Assembly (NCBI RefSeq): GCF_023006505.1
Contig: NZ_JALBGV010000023.1
Location: forward strand, 1-64,000
Length of the DNA: 64,000 nt
Source of the DNA: Neorhizobium sp. SHOUNA12A
GTDB lineage: Bacteria; Pseudomonadota; Alphaproteobacteria; Rhizobiales; Rhizobiaceae
Direction of reading: 5' to 3'
Part shown: positions 17,267-26,650 of the stretch, in pieces
How positions within the stretch are numbered: the stretch's first letter is position 1
Layout of the letters: the number at the start of each line of letters is the position of its first letter
Position numbers and translations under genes: made by a program
Notes under the pieces: generated by a model
Seen by the model: only the letters and a program-made list of their open reading frames with translations
Databases searched by the model: none
Told to the model about the DNA's origin: nothing

Positions 17267-18049
17267 CTATAAATCCAATTCCTCGTCTTTCGAAGTTTCC
17301 ACGAGGGCCACACCGTTCACGAGGCATACATCTCGGATCGACGGCGAAGGGCAACGGTCGGTGATAAAGGTTTGAACCTGCGAGATCTGTCCGATGCGCA
17401 CGGGTGCGGTGCGCTCGAATTTTGTCGAGTCGGCGACCAGGATCACGTGTCTGGCATTGGCGATGATTGCCTGGGCAACCTTCACTTCGCGAAAATCATA
17501 ATCGAGAAGGGCACCATCCGGATCGATCGCCGAAACGCCGATGATCGCATAGTCGACCTTGAACTGGCGAATGAAGTCGACTGCGGCTTCACCTACAATG
17601 CCACCGTCTGACTGACGAACGACACCACCGGCAATGACCACCTCGATTTCGTCCAGAAGGCGCAACCTGTTGGCAACGTTGATGTTGTTGGTGATCACCA
17701 TCAGTTCTCGATGATTGACCAGCGCCTCGCTGACCGCCTCCGTGGTGGTGCCGATATTGATGAAGAGCGAGGCGTTGTCCGGAATGAGATTGGCGGCGGC
17801 GACGCCGATCGCCTGCTTTTCCGCCGCCGCGATCTGCCGGCGCGCGTCGTAACGGACATTCTCATTGCTGCGGGGAAGGGTGGCGCCGCCGTGGATACGG
17901 GTCAGAATTTGCTTGTCGCATAGATCATTCAGATCTTTGCGGATCGTCTGCGAGGTTACCGAAAACGTTGCTGCCAAGTCGTCGACGAGGACCCGACCCG
18001 CAGTTTTCGCGCGTTCGACAATCTTCGCCTGGCGGTCCGTAATAAACAT
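17267..18049 (-). CDS. glpR: DeoR-family repressor of the glycerol operon
   Basis: The 260-aa protein has the DeoR N-terminal winged helix-turn-helix (LVDDLAATFSVTSQTIRKDLNDL, about residues 22-44, ending ILTRIHGGA) and the C-terminal sugar-phosphate sensor domain (LFINIGTTTEAVSEAL, VIAGGVVRQSDGGIVG). As first gene of the operon it is likely autorepressed, with glycerol-3-phosphate as the probable inducer. Upstream (18050-18155) the minus strand has repeated TTTCGTT/GTGAAAG/GCGAAAC elements that could be operators. Confidence 0.9.
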   Translation of the reverse strand: MFITDRQAKIVERAKTAGRVLVDDLAATFSVTSQTIRKDLNDLCDKQILTRIHGGATLPRSNENVRYDARRQIAAAEKQAIGVAAANLIPDNASLFINIGTTTEAVSEALVNHRELMVITNNINVANRLRLLDEIEVVIAGGVVRQSDGGIVGEAAVDFIRQFKVDYAIIGVSAIDPDGALLDYDFREVKVAQAIIANARHVILVADSTKFERTAPVRIGQISQVQTFITDRCPSPSIRDVCLVNGVALVETSKDEELDL

Positions 18050-18155
18050 CCGACCCCTCCGTTTCGCTTTTCTTTCACTTCTAACGAAAGCGCGCGTGAA
18101 GGCAAAGGCCGTAGACCGATTTTTCGGGGTCGGATGCGAGTGCGGTCTGAAGTCT

Positions 18156-19034
18156 TCAGTCGGCGCGGGCGCCGGATACGCCTTCGAGTTCCGTCATCAC
18201 GGCGTCCGACAGCTGCAGTTCAGCCGCGGCGAGATTTTCACGCAGGTGGGCCACGGACGAGGTTCCCGGGATGAGCAGGATATTCGGTGCCCGACGCAGC
18301 AACCAGGCAAGTGCGACCTGCATCGGCGTCGCGCCCAGGCGCTGGGCAACGTCCGACAGGATCGACGACTGGAGCGGGCTGAAGCCTCCGAGCGGGAAGA
18401 ACGGCACATAGGCGATACCATCGCGAGCGAGATCGTCGATCATGGCATCGTCTTGCCGATGGGCGAGATTATACTGGTTCTGCACACAGACGATCTTGGC
18501 GATCCGCTGACCCTCGGCTACCTGCGTCGGCGTCACGTTGCTGAGCCCGATATGGCGAACAAGCCCCTTGCGCTGCAGTTCGGCCAGAGCCGTCAGGGGC
18601 GCTTCGATCGAGCCTTCTGCCGGGCCGTGGACATCGAACATGATACGCAGGTTGACGACGTCCATGGCGTCGAGACCAAGATTGCGCAGGTTGTCGTGGA
18701 CGGCCTGAGTCAGCTGGTCGGCTGAAAATGCCGGGTTCCATGAACCGTCATCCCCGCGCACGGCGCCGATTTTGGTCACGATCACCAGGTCATCGGGATA
18801 CGGATGAAGCGCCTCCCGGATGATTTGATTGGTCACATGCGGACCGTAAAAATCGCTGGTATCGATATGATCGACCCCAGCCGCAACCGCTTCGCGCAAT
18901 ACCGCCACTGCTGCGTCGTGATCTTTCGGCGGCCCGAACACACCCTTGCCCGCAAGCTGCATGGCGCCGTAGCCGAGCCGTTTCACGTTGCGGTCGCCGA
19001 GGATAAATGTGCCTGCCTGATCAATATTCGACAT
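18156..19034 (-). CDS. Aldo/keto reductase
   Basis: The 292-aa protein is an NADPH-type aldo/keto reductase: LGYGAMQLAG near the start, HIDTSDFYGPHVTNQIIREAL with the catalytic aspartate and tyrosine, KIGAVRG with the lysine, the IGLSN segment, and LIPGTSSVAHLRENLAA for cofactor binding. The physiological substrate is unknown. A divergent LysR gene starts 96 bp away, which suggests it controls this reductase. Confidence 0.85.
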   Translation of the reverse strand: MSNIDQAGTFILGDRNVKRLGYGAMQLAGKGVFGPPKDHDAAVAVLREAVAAGVDHIDTSDFYGPHVTNQIIREALHPYPDDLVIVTKIGAVRGDDGSWNPAFSADQLTQAVHDNLRNLGLDAMDVVNLRIMFDVHGPAEGSIEAPLTALAELQRKGLVRHIGLSNVTPTQVAEGQRIAKIVCVQNQYNLAHRQDDAMIDDLARDGIAYVPFFPLGGFSPLQSSILSDVAQRLGATPMQVALAWLLRRAPNILLIPGTSSVAHLRENLAAAELQLSDAVMTELEGVSGARAD

Positions 19035-19130
19035 GGGAATATCTCCTGTTCAAGATGATGTGGATATAGGCCTTGAGAGGCCGCACGAAAATCCGCTACA
19101 ATCGGCACAGGCCGTGCGGAATTTCGAACG
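19035..19130. promoter_or_regulatory. Divergent promoter region of the reductase and LysR genes
   Basis: The 96-bp gap contains an inverted repeat CCGCAC (19081-19086) / GTGCGG (19114-19119) and a short palindrome GCCT-TGAG-AGGC at about 19072. These are reasonable places for LysR-type binding but no clear T-N11-A site is claimed. Confidence 0.3.
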
Positions 19131-20039
19131 ATGAAAATCGACCTAGGTGATCTGAATGCTTTTGTGGCGGTGGCGCGCGCTGGTGGGTTTCGCGAGGGCG
19201 CGCGTGCCACAGGCAGCAGCGCATCAGGATTGAGCGAGGCGGTGCGGCGGGTCGAGGCGCAACTGGGGGTGCGGCTCCTCAATCGCACGACACGCAGCGT
19301 GGTGCCGACGGAGGCAGGGGCAGGTCTCCTGGCTCGGCTGACCCCGGCGCTTACCGAGGTCGACGCTGCCCTCGACGTCATTAACAGGTTTCGCGACAAG
19401 CCTGCCGGCGCGTTGCGTCTCAATGTACCGGTCAGCGCCGCCCGATTGGTGCTCCCGGCGATCATCCCGGCGTTCCTCGCGGCCTATCCCGACATACGGC
19501 TCGAAATCGTCGCCGATGACAATTTCGTCGACGTGCTGGCTGCCGGATGCGACGCCGGCATCCGCTACGACGAGCGGTTGGAGCAGGACATGATTGCGGT
19601 GCCGATCGGTCCGCGGCTGCAGCGCTTCGCGGCCGCGGCATCCCCGGCATATCTCGATCGCCATGGCCGCCCCGATCATCCCCGCGATCTGCTTGGCCAT
19701 GCCTGTATCCGCGGGCGTTTTACGAGCGGCGCAATGATGCTGTGGGAATTCGAGCGGGACGGCGAAGTGGTGCGGGTCGATCCGACAGGACCGCTGATCG
19801 TGCAGGTGGGTGCGGCAACCGATCTTGCCGTCGATGCAGCGATTGCCGGCGCCGGTGTCATATCGCTGTTCGAGGACTGGCTGCGGCCCCATCTCGACAA
19901 CGGCTCACTCGAACCCGTGCTCGAGCCATGGTGGCAGCAATTCTCCGGTCCATTTCTCTATTACCCCGGCCGGCGGCTCGTACCAGCGCCGCTGCGGGCC
20001 TTCATCGATTTCGTTAAGGTTTCGTCCAGCCAACGGTGA
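19131..20039 (+). CDS. LysR-family transcriptional regulator
   Basis: The 302-aa protein has the LysR helix-turn-helix at its N-terminus (DLNAFVAVARAGGFREGARATGSSASGLSEAVRRVEAQLGVRLLNRTTRSVVPTEAG) and a typical effector-binding domain with the ASPAYLDRHGRPDHPRDLLGHACI pattern of the CrgA/PerR-like subgroup. It is divergent from the aldo/keto reductase, its probable target. The effector is unknown. Confidence 0.9.
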   Translation: MKIDLGDLNAFVAVARAGGFREGARATGSSASGLSEAVRRVEAQLGVRLLNRTTRSVVPTEAGAGLLARLTPALTEVDAALDVINRFRDKPAGALRLNVPVSAARLVLPAIIPAFLAAYPDIRLEIVADDNFVDVLAAGCDAGIRYDERLEQDMIAVPIGPRLQRFAAAASPAYLDRHGRPDHPRDLLGHACIRGRFTSGAMMLWEFERDGEVVRVDPTGPLIVQVGAATDLAVDAAIAGAGVISLFEDWLRPHLDNGSLEPVLEPWWQQFSGPFLYYPGRRLVPAPLRAFIDFVKVSSSQR

Positions 20040-20180
20040 CGAGCGCGAAGCGCGTATTTAGCGTCAATCGCAGGACATTTCCGATATCGAATCTCCATTC
20101 GCCGGCATCAAATCCTGCTGTCCGTCGCCGACCGGAACCACGTTCCAGATCGGGCGTTGAGGAGGCGCGCGGAGAATGAA

Positions 20181-20756
20181 ATGGCTGGCAATTGGATTCA
20201 TCTTTGCATCGACATGCAGCGGATGTTCGCTGAAGACACCCCATGGCACGTGCCCTGGATGCGCGAGGTATCGCCGCAGATCCAGGAACTATCCGGCCGC
20301 CATCCCGAGAATACCATCTTTACCAGGTTCGTGACGCCGACGCGCCCCGAAACGATGGAGGGGATGTGGCGTGTGTATTATGAAAAGTGGCGGATGATGA
20401 CGCGCGAGCATCTCGATCCGGGCCTTGTCGACCTGATCCCCTCGTTGAAGCTCTTTGTCCCTCCTGCGGGCATATTTGACAAGATGACTTATTCTCCCTG
20501 GGTAAGCGGAGAGTTGCACCGAATGCTGCTGAAGAAGCGTATCGAAACCGTGGTCCTGACCGGTGGCGAGACCGACGTTTGCGTCCTCGCCACAGCGCTT
20601 GGCGCCATCGATCTTGGGTACCGCGTGGTCGTGCTGAAGGATGCCGTCTGCAGCGGAGCCGACGACACACATGATGCGTCGCTCGAACTTCTGGGAGACC
20701 GCTTCTCCGTTCAGCTGCGCATAGCAACCACCGAACAATTCCTGCGAGAGCTGTAG
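20181..20756 (+). CDS. Cysteine hydrolase, isochorismatase family
   Basis: The 191-aa protein starts MAGNWIHLCIDMQRMF, with the catalytic Asp in CIDMQ, a lysine in FDKMTYSPW and the nucleophilic cysteine in TGGETDVCVLAT: the Asp-Lys-Cys triad of isochorismatase-like hydrolases. The substrate (nicotinamide, a carbamate or another amide) cannot be told from sequence. GGAGA lies just before the chosen ATG; a TTG at 20157 is the alternative. The neighbours give no functional clue. Confidence 0.82.
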   Translation: MAGNWIHLCIDMQRMFAEDTPWHVPWMREVSPQIQELSGRHPENTIFTRFVTPTRPETMEGMWRVYYEKWRMMTREHLDPGLVDLIPSLKLFVPPAGIFDKMTYSPWVSGELHRMLLKKRIETVVLTGGETDVCVLATALGAIDLGYRVVVLKDAVCSGADDTHDASLELLGDRFSVQLRIATTEQFLREL

Positions 20757-20953
20757 AGTGCTGGTGCGCCTTGGGAATGTTCGTAGGATGAGAGTTCGCT
20801 CTGCGGAACTCCCTCCTGCCATGCCGAGCGGCCTGCCCCATTTCATTACCCGGGGTGAGTTCTCTGTCGAGAGATTAACGAGGTGTTGACTAAGTGCTTT
20901 AGCGATTTTTAATATTCGTACATGCTATTGGATCCGTGCAGCGCAATGCGGAC

Positions 20954-23125
20954 ATGACGTCTTCTGCAGCCTTGGGCAATTCAATAAAGCTGGGATCTGT
21001 CATGCTCGCACGCCGACCGAAGGAGAGCCGTGAAGGCTACTCCGTTTTCATTGCCACCTCGCTACTCCTTCTTGTCGCCGTGATCCTTGGCGGCATGGGT
21101 GCTCATGTCGTTGACCGCATGCGCAGTTCTGCAAATGCGCTCGATGACAACAGAGCCATATTGGCGGCAGAGGCTGCCGTCTCGTCCTTCAAGGGGAAAC
21201 TTGCAGCAACGGTGCGGGACAATGCCGTTTGGGATGAGGCCTACAAGGCGATAACGCAAGGGGATCGCGACGCTTGGACTTATGAGAATTGGGGCAAGAC
21301 CAGCGCGGACTACGCGCTCTATGACGGGGTCGTGCTGACAGCCCCGGCAGGCGGTAAGAGCATCGCCTATCTTAAAGCCAATATAATAGATCCGAACGAA
21401 TATCTTGGTGCAAAATTTCGTGGGCAAACGGAATCAGCCGCTCGGCCCGGCATGGACCCTACCGTCAACTTCTTCAGAAACGGCGACGATATCATTGCAG
21501 TGGCGTCGGAGGCGGTTCAGCCGTTCGGATCGAAGGTTGAGGATTCGCAGTACTATGTCCTCAGCTTCTTCAAGACCCTGACTTCCGAAGTCGTGGCTGA
21601 AATGGCCAAGGATCATCAGCTCCCGGAACTCCACATAACCTACGGTCCGGCGGGTGATCTCCTGAATTTGCCGCTCATGGATGTCGATGGAGTTGAAGTC
21701 GTGCGTTTGGCTTGGCCAAGCGCCGCTCCCGGGAATACGATTTTCGATGCGGTGCGCCCCTTTATTGCCGCAGCGATTGCCATCCTTGGCGTTTATTTGG
21801 TGGGCGTTCTGTATGCAGGCTGGTCAGAAACGCGTCGCTTGAAGAGTTTGGCCGATCGCGCCCGGCATGAGGCCACGCACGATAGTCTCAGCGGTCTCTT
21901 GAACAGGCTCGGTCTGATCGAGGGACTGGACCGGCTGATGCAGGCTAACAAGAGCCAGATGCTGGTTTTGCACCTCATCGATCTCGACGGCTTCAAGGCC
22001 GTCAACGATGCCTGGGGGCATGCGATCGGCGATCAGCTGATCAGGCTGGTGGCAGAAGCCCTGCGTGATATTCATCCCGACGCCGCTGGTGTCGCGCGAT
22101 TGGGCGGCGATGAATTCGCTCTTATCCAGCTGGGCTCCACCAACCTCGCCGAGCTCGACGATCAACTTCTTGAACGTCTCAAAAAGCCGTTTCTCATCGA
22201 AGGCCGCACGATCGAAATCGGGGCGAGCATCGGGGTTGCTTCCCGTGACGACGCAGAGGATGCGCATGAACTCCTTCGTCGGGCGGACATGGCCCTTTAT
22301 GAAGCGAAGGAAACGGGCAGGGGATGCGCGGTCACCTATCATCCGGATCTTGACCGCCAGCGCGAGAAGATCGCGGCGTTGGAAAGTGAGCTTCGGCGCG
22401 CACTTCAGAAGGATGAGATCCAACCGGTCTTCCAGCCCCTGGCTTCGGCTGCCTCCGGAGACATCACAGGCGTGGAGGCGCTGGCAAGATGGAGGCGCGC
22501 GGAAGGAGCAATCGGCCCGGACGCCTTCATACCGTTGGCGGAGAAATGTGGATTGATCGATACCCTGGGCCTCCAGATGCTTCGAAAGTCCATCGTGGCG
22601 TCGAAGGCGTGGGCTCCGCTTTCCTTGTCGGTCAATGTCTCTCCGATCCAGCTGTGCAACCCGAACTTTGCGGGGGACGTGCTCGCCGTTCTGGAAGAGG
22701 AAGGGTTTGACCCTTCCCGACTGACACTGGAGATCACCGAAGCGGTTCTGATGTCGAACCCTGAGCAGGCGCGGCGCTCCATCACCGCCCTGAAATCGGC
22801 CGGCATCCGTTTTGCCCTCGATGATTTTGGTGCAGGTTACGCCAGTATCGGCACGCTACGTGAATTCGGCTTCGACCGGATGAAGATCGATCGCTCCCTG
22901 GTCCAAGCCATGGATGACGGCAGCACTGGCCGGAACGTCCTGACGGCCACGATCTCCTTGGCTATGGCGCTCGGAATTCCGGTCACTGCGGAAGGCATCG
23001 AATCCGCCGATCAGGCGGACGCCCTTCGAGTTGCCGGTTGCGATCAGCTGCAAGGCTACCTGGTGGGCAGACCCATGGGACGGGACGAACTTGTATCCTG
23101 GCTTGCTTCATCGATTGCTGCGTAA
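20954..23125 (+). CDS. CHASE4-like sensor, GGDEF and EAL protein
   Basis: The 723-aa membrane protein should make and/or degrade cyclic di-GMP. After a cytoplasmic start come a membrane helix (YSVFIATSLLLLVAVILGG), a periplasmic domain with the CHASE4-like DNAVWDEAYKAI motif, a second helix (AAAIAILGVYLVGVLYAGW), a GGDEF domain with an intact GGDEF motif at 384-388 and an EAL domain with intact E508-A-L and DDFGAGYAS. No RxxD inhibitory site is seen before GGDEF. The start is uncertain: a GTG at 20936 and an ATG at about 21002 are alternatives. It converges on a histidine kinase gene. Confidence 0.88.
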   Translation: MTSSAALGNSIKLGSVMLARRPKESREGYSVFIATSLLLLVAVILGGMGAHVVDRMRSSANALDDNRAILAAEAAVSSFKGKLAATVRDNAVWDEAYKAITQGDRDAWTYENWGKTSADYALYDGVVLTAPAGGKSIAYLKANIIDPNEYLGAKFRGQTESAARPGMDPTVNFFRNGDDIIAVASEAVQPFGSKVEDSQYYVLSFFKTLTSEVVAEMAKDHQLPELHITYGPAGDLLNLPLMDVDGVEVVRLAWPSAAPGNTIFDAVRPFIAAAIAILGVYLVGVLYAGWSETRRLKSLADRARHEATHDSLSGLLNRLGLIEGLDRLMQANKSQMLVLHLIDLDGFKAVNDAWGHAIGDQLIRLVAEALRDIHPDAAGVARLGGDEFALIQLGSTNLAELDDQLLERLKKPFLIEGRTIEIGASIGVASRDDAEDAHELLRRADMALYEAKETGRGCAVTYHPDLDRQREKIAALESELRRALQKDEIQPVFQPLASAASGDITGVEALARWRRAEGAIGPDAFIPLAEKCGLIDTLGLQMLRKSIVASKAWAPLSLSVNVSPIQLCNPNFAGDVLAVLEEEGFDPSRLTLEITEAVLMSNPEQARRSITALKSAGIRFALDDFGAGYASIGTLREFGFDRMKIDRSLVQAMDDGSTGRNVLTATISLAMALGIPVTAEGIESADQADALRVAGCDQLQGYLVGRPMGRDELVSWLASSIAA

Positions 23126-23150
23126 AGGGCTCTTCCCGTGACGCGAAGCC

Positions 23151-24773
23151 CTACGCCGACTGCTGTTGCCTGACTTCTTCGAACGGCAGATCGACCGTGA
23201 AGGTCGTGCCTCGGCCCAGAATGCTCCGGACTGAGATCGACCCTCCGTGCAACTCGACAATTTCCTTGACGATATTGAGACCGATCCCCGTTCCCGCGAT
23301 TCCGGTGGCGCTGCGGGCGCGAAAGTAAGGTTCGAACAGTTTCGGCAGGTCGTCGGCATCCATGCCGATGCCGGAGTCGGTGACGCCGACAATAACTCGC
23401 CCACCGTCCTTCCATCCGCTGACATGAATGTCGGAACCGGCGGGTGAATATTTGACCGCGTTCGACAACAGATTGGAAAAGACCCGCTCTATCGCGTCCC
23501 TGTCGATCATCTGCAGCGCTGGAATTGCATCGAGATTGTGGCTGATCGTGTGACTTTTGCTGAGTTCGGCTCGGCTTGCGATGCATTGACGAAGTATAGC
23601 GCTGAGCGAACTGGCTTGTTTGTTGATGGCAATGGTCCCGGTCTCCAACCGCCCGGCGGCGAGGATGCTTTCCATCAGCTCGACCATGCGGGCGACTGCG
23701 CCCTTGATCTGCAAGGCCTTGCCTTCCAGGAACTGTGGAGTCACAGCCATCTTTGTCCGCGTAAGCCGCTGAGCCGCTCCGTCGATCACGGCCAAAGGCG
23801 TCCTGAACTCGTGCGATATCATCCCGACGAAACGGCGCTGCAGCGCATTGATACCCCGTTCGTGCTGGAGAAGTCGGTCCAGCTCAATATTCTTTTCCTG
23901 AACTTCCGCCGTTCGGTCCAGAACGATCTTTTCGAGCTCGTCCCGATGCTGGCGCAGTCTCCGCTCGCTGGACTGAAGCGCCTTGAGGGCAAGTTGTCGG
24001 TCATGGACGTCTTCAAGGAGCCCATACCAGCGGACGACCCCGCCGTTGCCATCGAGCCGAGCTGCCGCGCGGTTCCGATACCACCGATACCGCCCCCTCG
24101 CTGTCCCGATCCTGTAGATCATGTCGAACGGTGCGCCGGTCTTGACCGAGGATCCCCATTTGGCAATGACCTCAGGCAGGTCCTTCGGGTGCAAGGTCTT
24201 CTCCCACCCGCGCCCCAGGGCTTCGCCGACTTCCCGTCCGGAGGCGTTCTGCCACCCTGGGCCGACCTCGACGACATTCCCCAGCGCGTCGGCTAACCAC
24301 GGTGTCTGGGGATGCAGCTCAATGAGAGAGCGATAATGTTCCTCACTTGCCCGCAGGACCTTCTCGGCATGGCGGAGCTCCGTAATGTCGGAAATAACGA
24401 CAATCAGGACCGGCTTCTTCCCCGCAGCCGTTGGCACGAAGGACCGCCGCTTGTGCGTCAGAAGCGTCCGGGCCGAACCATCCGGACCGGTGACATTCTC
24501 CTCGAACAGCCGCTCCTCACCGGTAGCCAGCACTCCCGCATCCATCTCTCGGATCCGTTCGGCTTCGCCTGCGGGCAAGAAGTCGCGGTCGGTACAGCCG
24601 AGTATGTCGCCGAGGCCGACGCCGAACATCCCGCACGCCTTGCTGTTGAGGAACAGGAAGCGTGACTCTTCGTCCTTGATGATCGTGGGTCTCGGGGCGC
24701 CTTCGAAAAGGTCTTCCAAAAGTTCGCGATGAGATGTGTGCAGATCAGGTCCGATGGCGGAGTCTTGGTTCAT
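23151..24773 (-). CDS. PAS-domain sensor histidine kinase
   Basis: The 540-aa soluble kinase has two PAS domains (about residues 20-145 and 150-270), the second with the PAS/PAC pattern YRWYRNRAAARLDGNGG. A coiled coil (about 270-310) and HisKA with ISHEFRTPL (H321) follow, then an ATPase domain with N-box NLLSNAVKYSP, G1 DSGIGMDADDLPKLFEPYFRA and G2 GTGIGLNIVKEIV. No membrane segment or receiver domain is present and no response regulator lies next to it. The start at MNQDSAIG is tentative because no strong ribosome site is visible. Confidence 0.87.
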   Translation of the reverse strand: MNQDSAIGPDLHTSHRELLEDLFEGAPRPTIIKDEESRFLFLNSKACGMFGVGLGDILGCTDRDFLPAGEAERIREMDAGVLATGEERLFEENVTGPDGSARTLLTHKRRSFVPTAAGKKPVLIVVISDITELRHAEKVLRASEEHYRSLIELHPQTPWLADALGNVVEVGPGWQNASGREVGEALGRGWEKTLHPKDLPEVIAKWGSSVKTGAPFDMIYRIGTARGRYRWYRNRAAARLDGNGGVVRWYGLLEDVHDRQLALKALQSSERRLRQHRDELEKIVLDRTAEVQEKNIELDRLLQHERGINALQRRFVGMISHEFRTPLAVIDGAAQRLTRTKMAVTPQFLEGKALQIKGAVARMVELMESILAAGRLETGTIAINKQASSLSAILRQCIASRAELSKSHTISHNLDAIPALQMIDRDAIERVFSNLLSNAVKYSPAGSDIHVSGWKDGGRVIVGVTDSGIGMDADDLPKLFEPYFRARSATGIAGTGIGLNIVKEIVELHGGSISVRSILGRGTTFTVDLPFEEVRQQQSA

Positions 24774-24954
24774 TCGCAAGGGTCCAGATCTACTCGCGTA
24801 ATTTGATCGGTGCCTAATGTACAATCGGAGCGTTACCGAATGCTGAAACCAAGGGGGGCTATTTTAGCCGAAGAGAAATCGAAGAGAGACCTGAATATGG
24901 CGGTTTTTCACCCATGCCGAATTGCTCAGGACGTCCTTGTCGTGGCACCTAAAA

Positions 24955-25710
24955 TCATTCCTCGACCCAATAGGAAGTCGTATTCTCGATGACTTTTTTG
25001 ATCTTGCGGTTGTCTCTCCATTCTCGTCCGGTGTCACGGATGACCGGTGTCTGCCGGGGAGAAAAAATATAGTTCTTATGCGGCGCCGCCAACCGCTCCA
25101 GTTCTGCGTTGACGCCGGAATAGAATTGTTTTTCCGGATCTCGCGAGGCGTCCATCAGGCCGGAAGCCTGCCGGGCGAAAGAACCGTGAAGAATGGAAGG
25201 CGACGTCGTGAATTTCGGAAAAGTCCGAAACAGCGGGATTTTAATGCCGAGAAACCGTGCATATTCGTTTCTCTCGTGAAGATGGCCGTCTTTCGCGATG
25301 TTCCAGTTCTGGTCAGCCGTGTGAAAGGATACCTGCATTACGGCGGGATCTGCAAACGGAGCAAAAATCTCCTCGCCGAGATCCGTCAGCGCGATCCAGT
25401 CGTCTTCGAGGTGGAACACGTAATCCGACTGCGTATTGGACCAGAGACGCTTGACCGCAGCGCCAAATCCAGGCTCGCTGGGTCTAAAGAAGGAAGCTGA
25501 CGGAAGGTAGTTCGAGACGACCCGCAGGCACTCGGCCTCATCCTCTTCGGTTCCGAAGATCGGATCCATGTTGACGAGGACATTCGAGACGGAGAAATGA
25601 GCAAAGCAGCGCTTTGAAAAACTTTCCAATGTCTGCTCAAGCAAATCCGGCCTTCTGCCGGCAACGATGCACAAATCCAGACTAAAATTCGCCAACGCAG
25701 CATATCCCAC
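24955..25710 (-). CDS. Glycosyltransferase-like protein
   Basis: The 251-aa protein resembles family-2-type glycosyltransferases: an N-terminal nucleotide-binding strand (LDLCIVAGRRPDLLEQTLESF), an acidic DxD-like motif in FHLEDDW at about residue 100, and a C-terminal half without membrane segments. Donor and acceptor are unknown. It appears to use a GTG start at 25710 with a weak ribosome site. It stands apart from other glycan genes. An imperfect neighbour is a GTGGCG/CGCCAC hairpin at 25750-25768 upstream. Confidence 0.55.
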   Translation of the reverse strand: MGYAALANFSLDLCIVAGRRPDLLEQTLESFSKRCFAHFSVSNVLVNMDPIFGTEEDEAECLRVVSNYLPSASFFRPSEPGFGAAVKRLWSNTQSDYVFHLEDDWIALTDLGEEIFAPFADPAVMQVSFHTADQNWNIAKDGHLHERNEYARFLGIKIPLFRTFPKFTTSPSILHGSFARQASGLMDASRDPEKQFYSGVNAELERLAAPHKNYIFSPRQTPVIRDTGREWRDNRKIKKVIENTTSYWVEE

Positions 25711-26004
25711 TGAAACCGGAGCTCTTTAGAGTTCGGTCCAAATACCATAGTGGCGGCAAGGTCGCCACCTTCTGGGGACATGCAGTCCTCTCGCCCACAA
25801 CGGTGTGGGTTACGACGCAAACTTCTCACGCCGCGCGTGGTCGCAGCGGTCAAAATGGATCGACAAGGGCCGCACCGGCCGCCTCGTTCTTTCAGGACGC
25901 GGCATCAACCATCGGCCGTTCCCGCAACGGCAAGCGGCAACGCCGAGGCATCGGGCAATCGCCCAGCAAGGCGCAGTCTGATCGTGTTCGACGAAGCGAC
26001 AAGG
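25711..26004. other. Intergenic region without a supported gene
   Basis: About 290 bp between two minus-strand genes. The only structure seen is the hairpin GTGGCG-N7-CGCCAC (25750-25768) ahead of the glycosyltransferase-like gene. Short open frames here lack ribosome sites and recognisable proteins. Confidence 0.4.
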
Positions 26005-26442
26005 CTACCTTCTGAAGAAAGAAGCCAGGTATGCAAGGGGGCCGCTGGATCTGCGGGTGGCGATGGACCGCACCTGATGGGCGACGGTGCTTGCGCTCAC
26101 ATGCGCTCCGAAGTGGCAGAAGCAGACCAGTTTGTGGATCTGTCGGTCTGACAGTTCAAAAAACCGCCTGGCTTCCCCATAGGTGTCGTCTCTCATCCCC
26201 GCGGCGCGCAGCACGGGATCCCCGAACGCGACAGCAATCGCCGTCCCGTCGCCGCGCATGGCGGCCCTTATTTCATCCGGCTGGTATTCGGTTTCCCGAA
26301 ATGTCGAAAGGGATCGGTCGGGGTTGAGCTCAAGAATCTCGGCCCACCGTTCGAGCCGTTCGCTGCTGGACATCTGGAAGTCGGGATAGCTGCGGTTTAT
26401 CCTGGCGATAGTCTTCAGCTGATCGACTGCACGTTGCTCCAT
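26005..26442 (-). CDS. Hypothetical protein, 145 aa
   Basis: The family is not recognised. The ATG has an excellent ribosome site (AGGAGG, 6-nt spacing). The protein is soluble, with an acidic, helix-rich body (SSSERLERWAEILELNPDRSLSTFRETEY) and a basic tail (RSIATRRSSGPLAYLASFFRR). A FCHFGAHVSAS stretch near residue 108 contains Cys and His but no clear metal motif. Its neighbours are unrelated. The strong start signal and rhizobial-style composition support a real gene. Confidence 0.6.
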   Translation of the reverse strand: MEQRAVDQLKTIARINRSYPDFQMSSSERLERWAEILELNPDRSLSTFRETEYQPDEIRAAMRGDGTAIAVAFGDPVLRAAGMRDDTYGEARRFFELSDRQIHKLVCFCHFGAHVSASTVAHQVRSIATRRSSGPLAYLASFFRR

Positions 26443-26650
26443 TACGGCCTCCTATTTGAACAAAATAGATGCCCGTCGCCCAGACGTTATTTTGATCCTG
26501 ACCGCTTTTGATGTCCAATCACGATTGTCCATCGGCAGGAGATCCGGCCGCTCCTGTAATCAAAGTTGATGAGCGGGGATCAACGTCGCCATAACGTCCC
26601 GCCGCGCCTGGAGTTGCCGGATCGGCAGAGACCTGCCTCGTGCGCTGTCG

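Noticed and set aside
25750-26151. Plus-strand frames in the gap after the glycosyltransferase-like gene
   Set aside because: Their Arg/Ser-rich composition, lack of ribosome sites and overlap with the better-supported minus-strand gene argue against coding.
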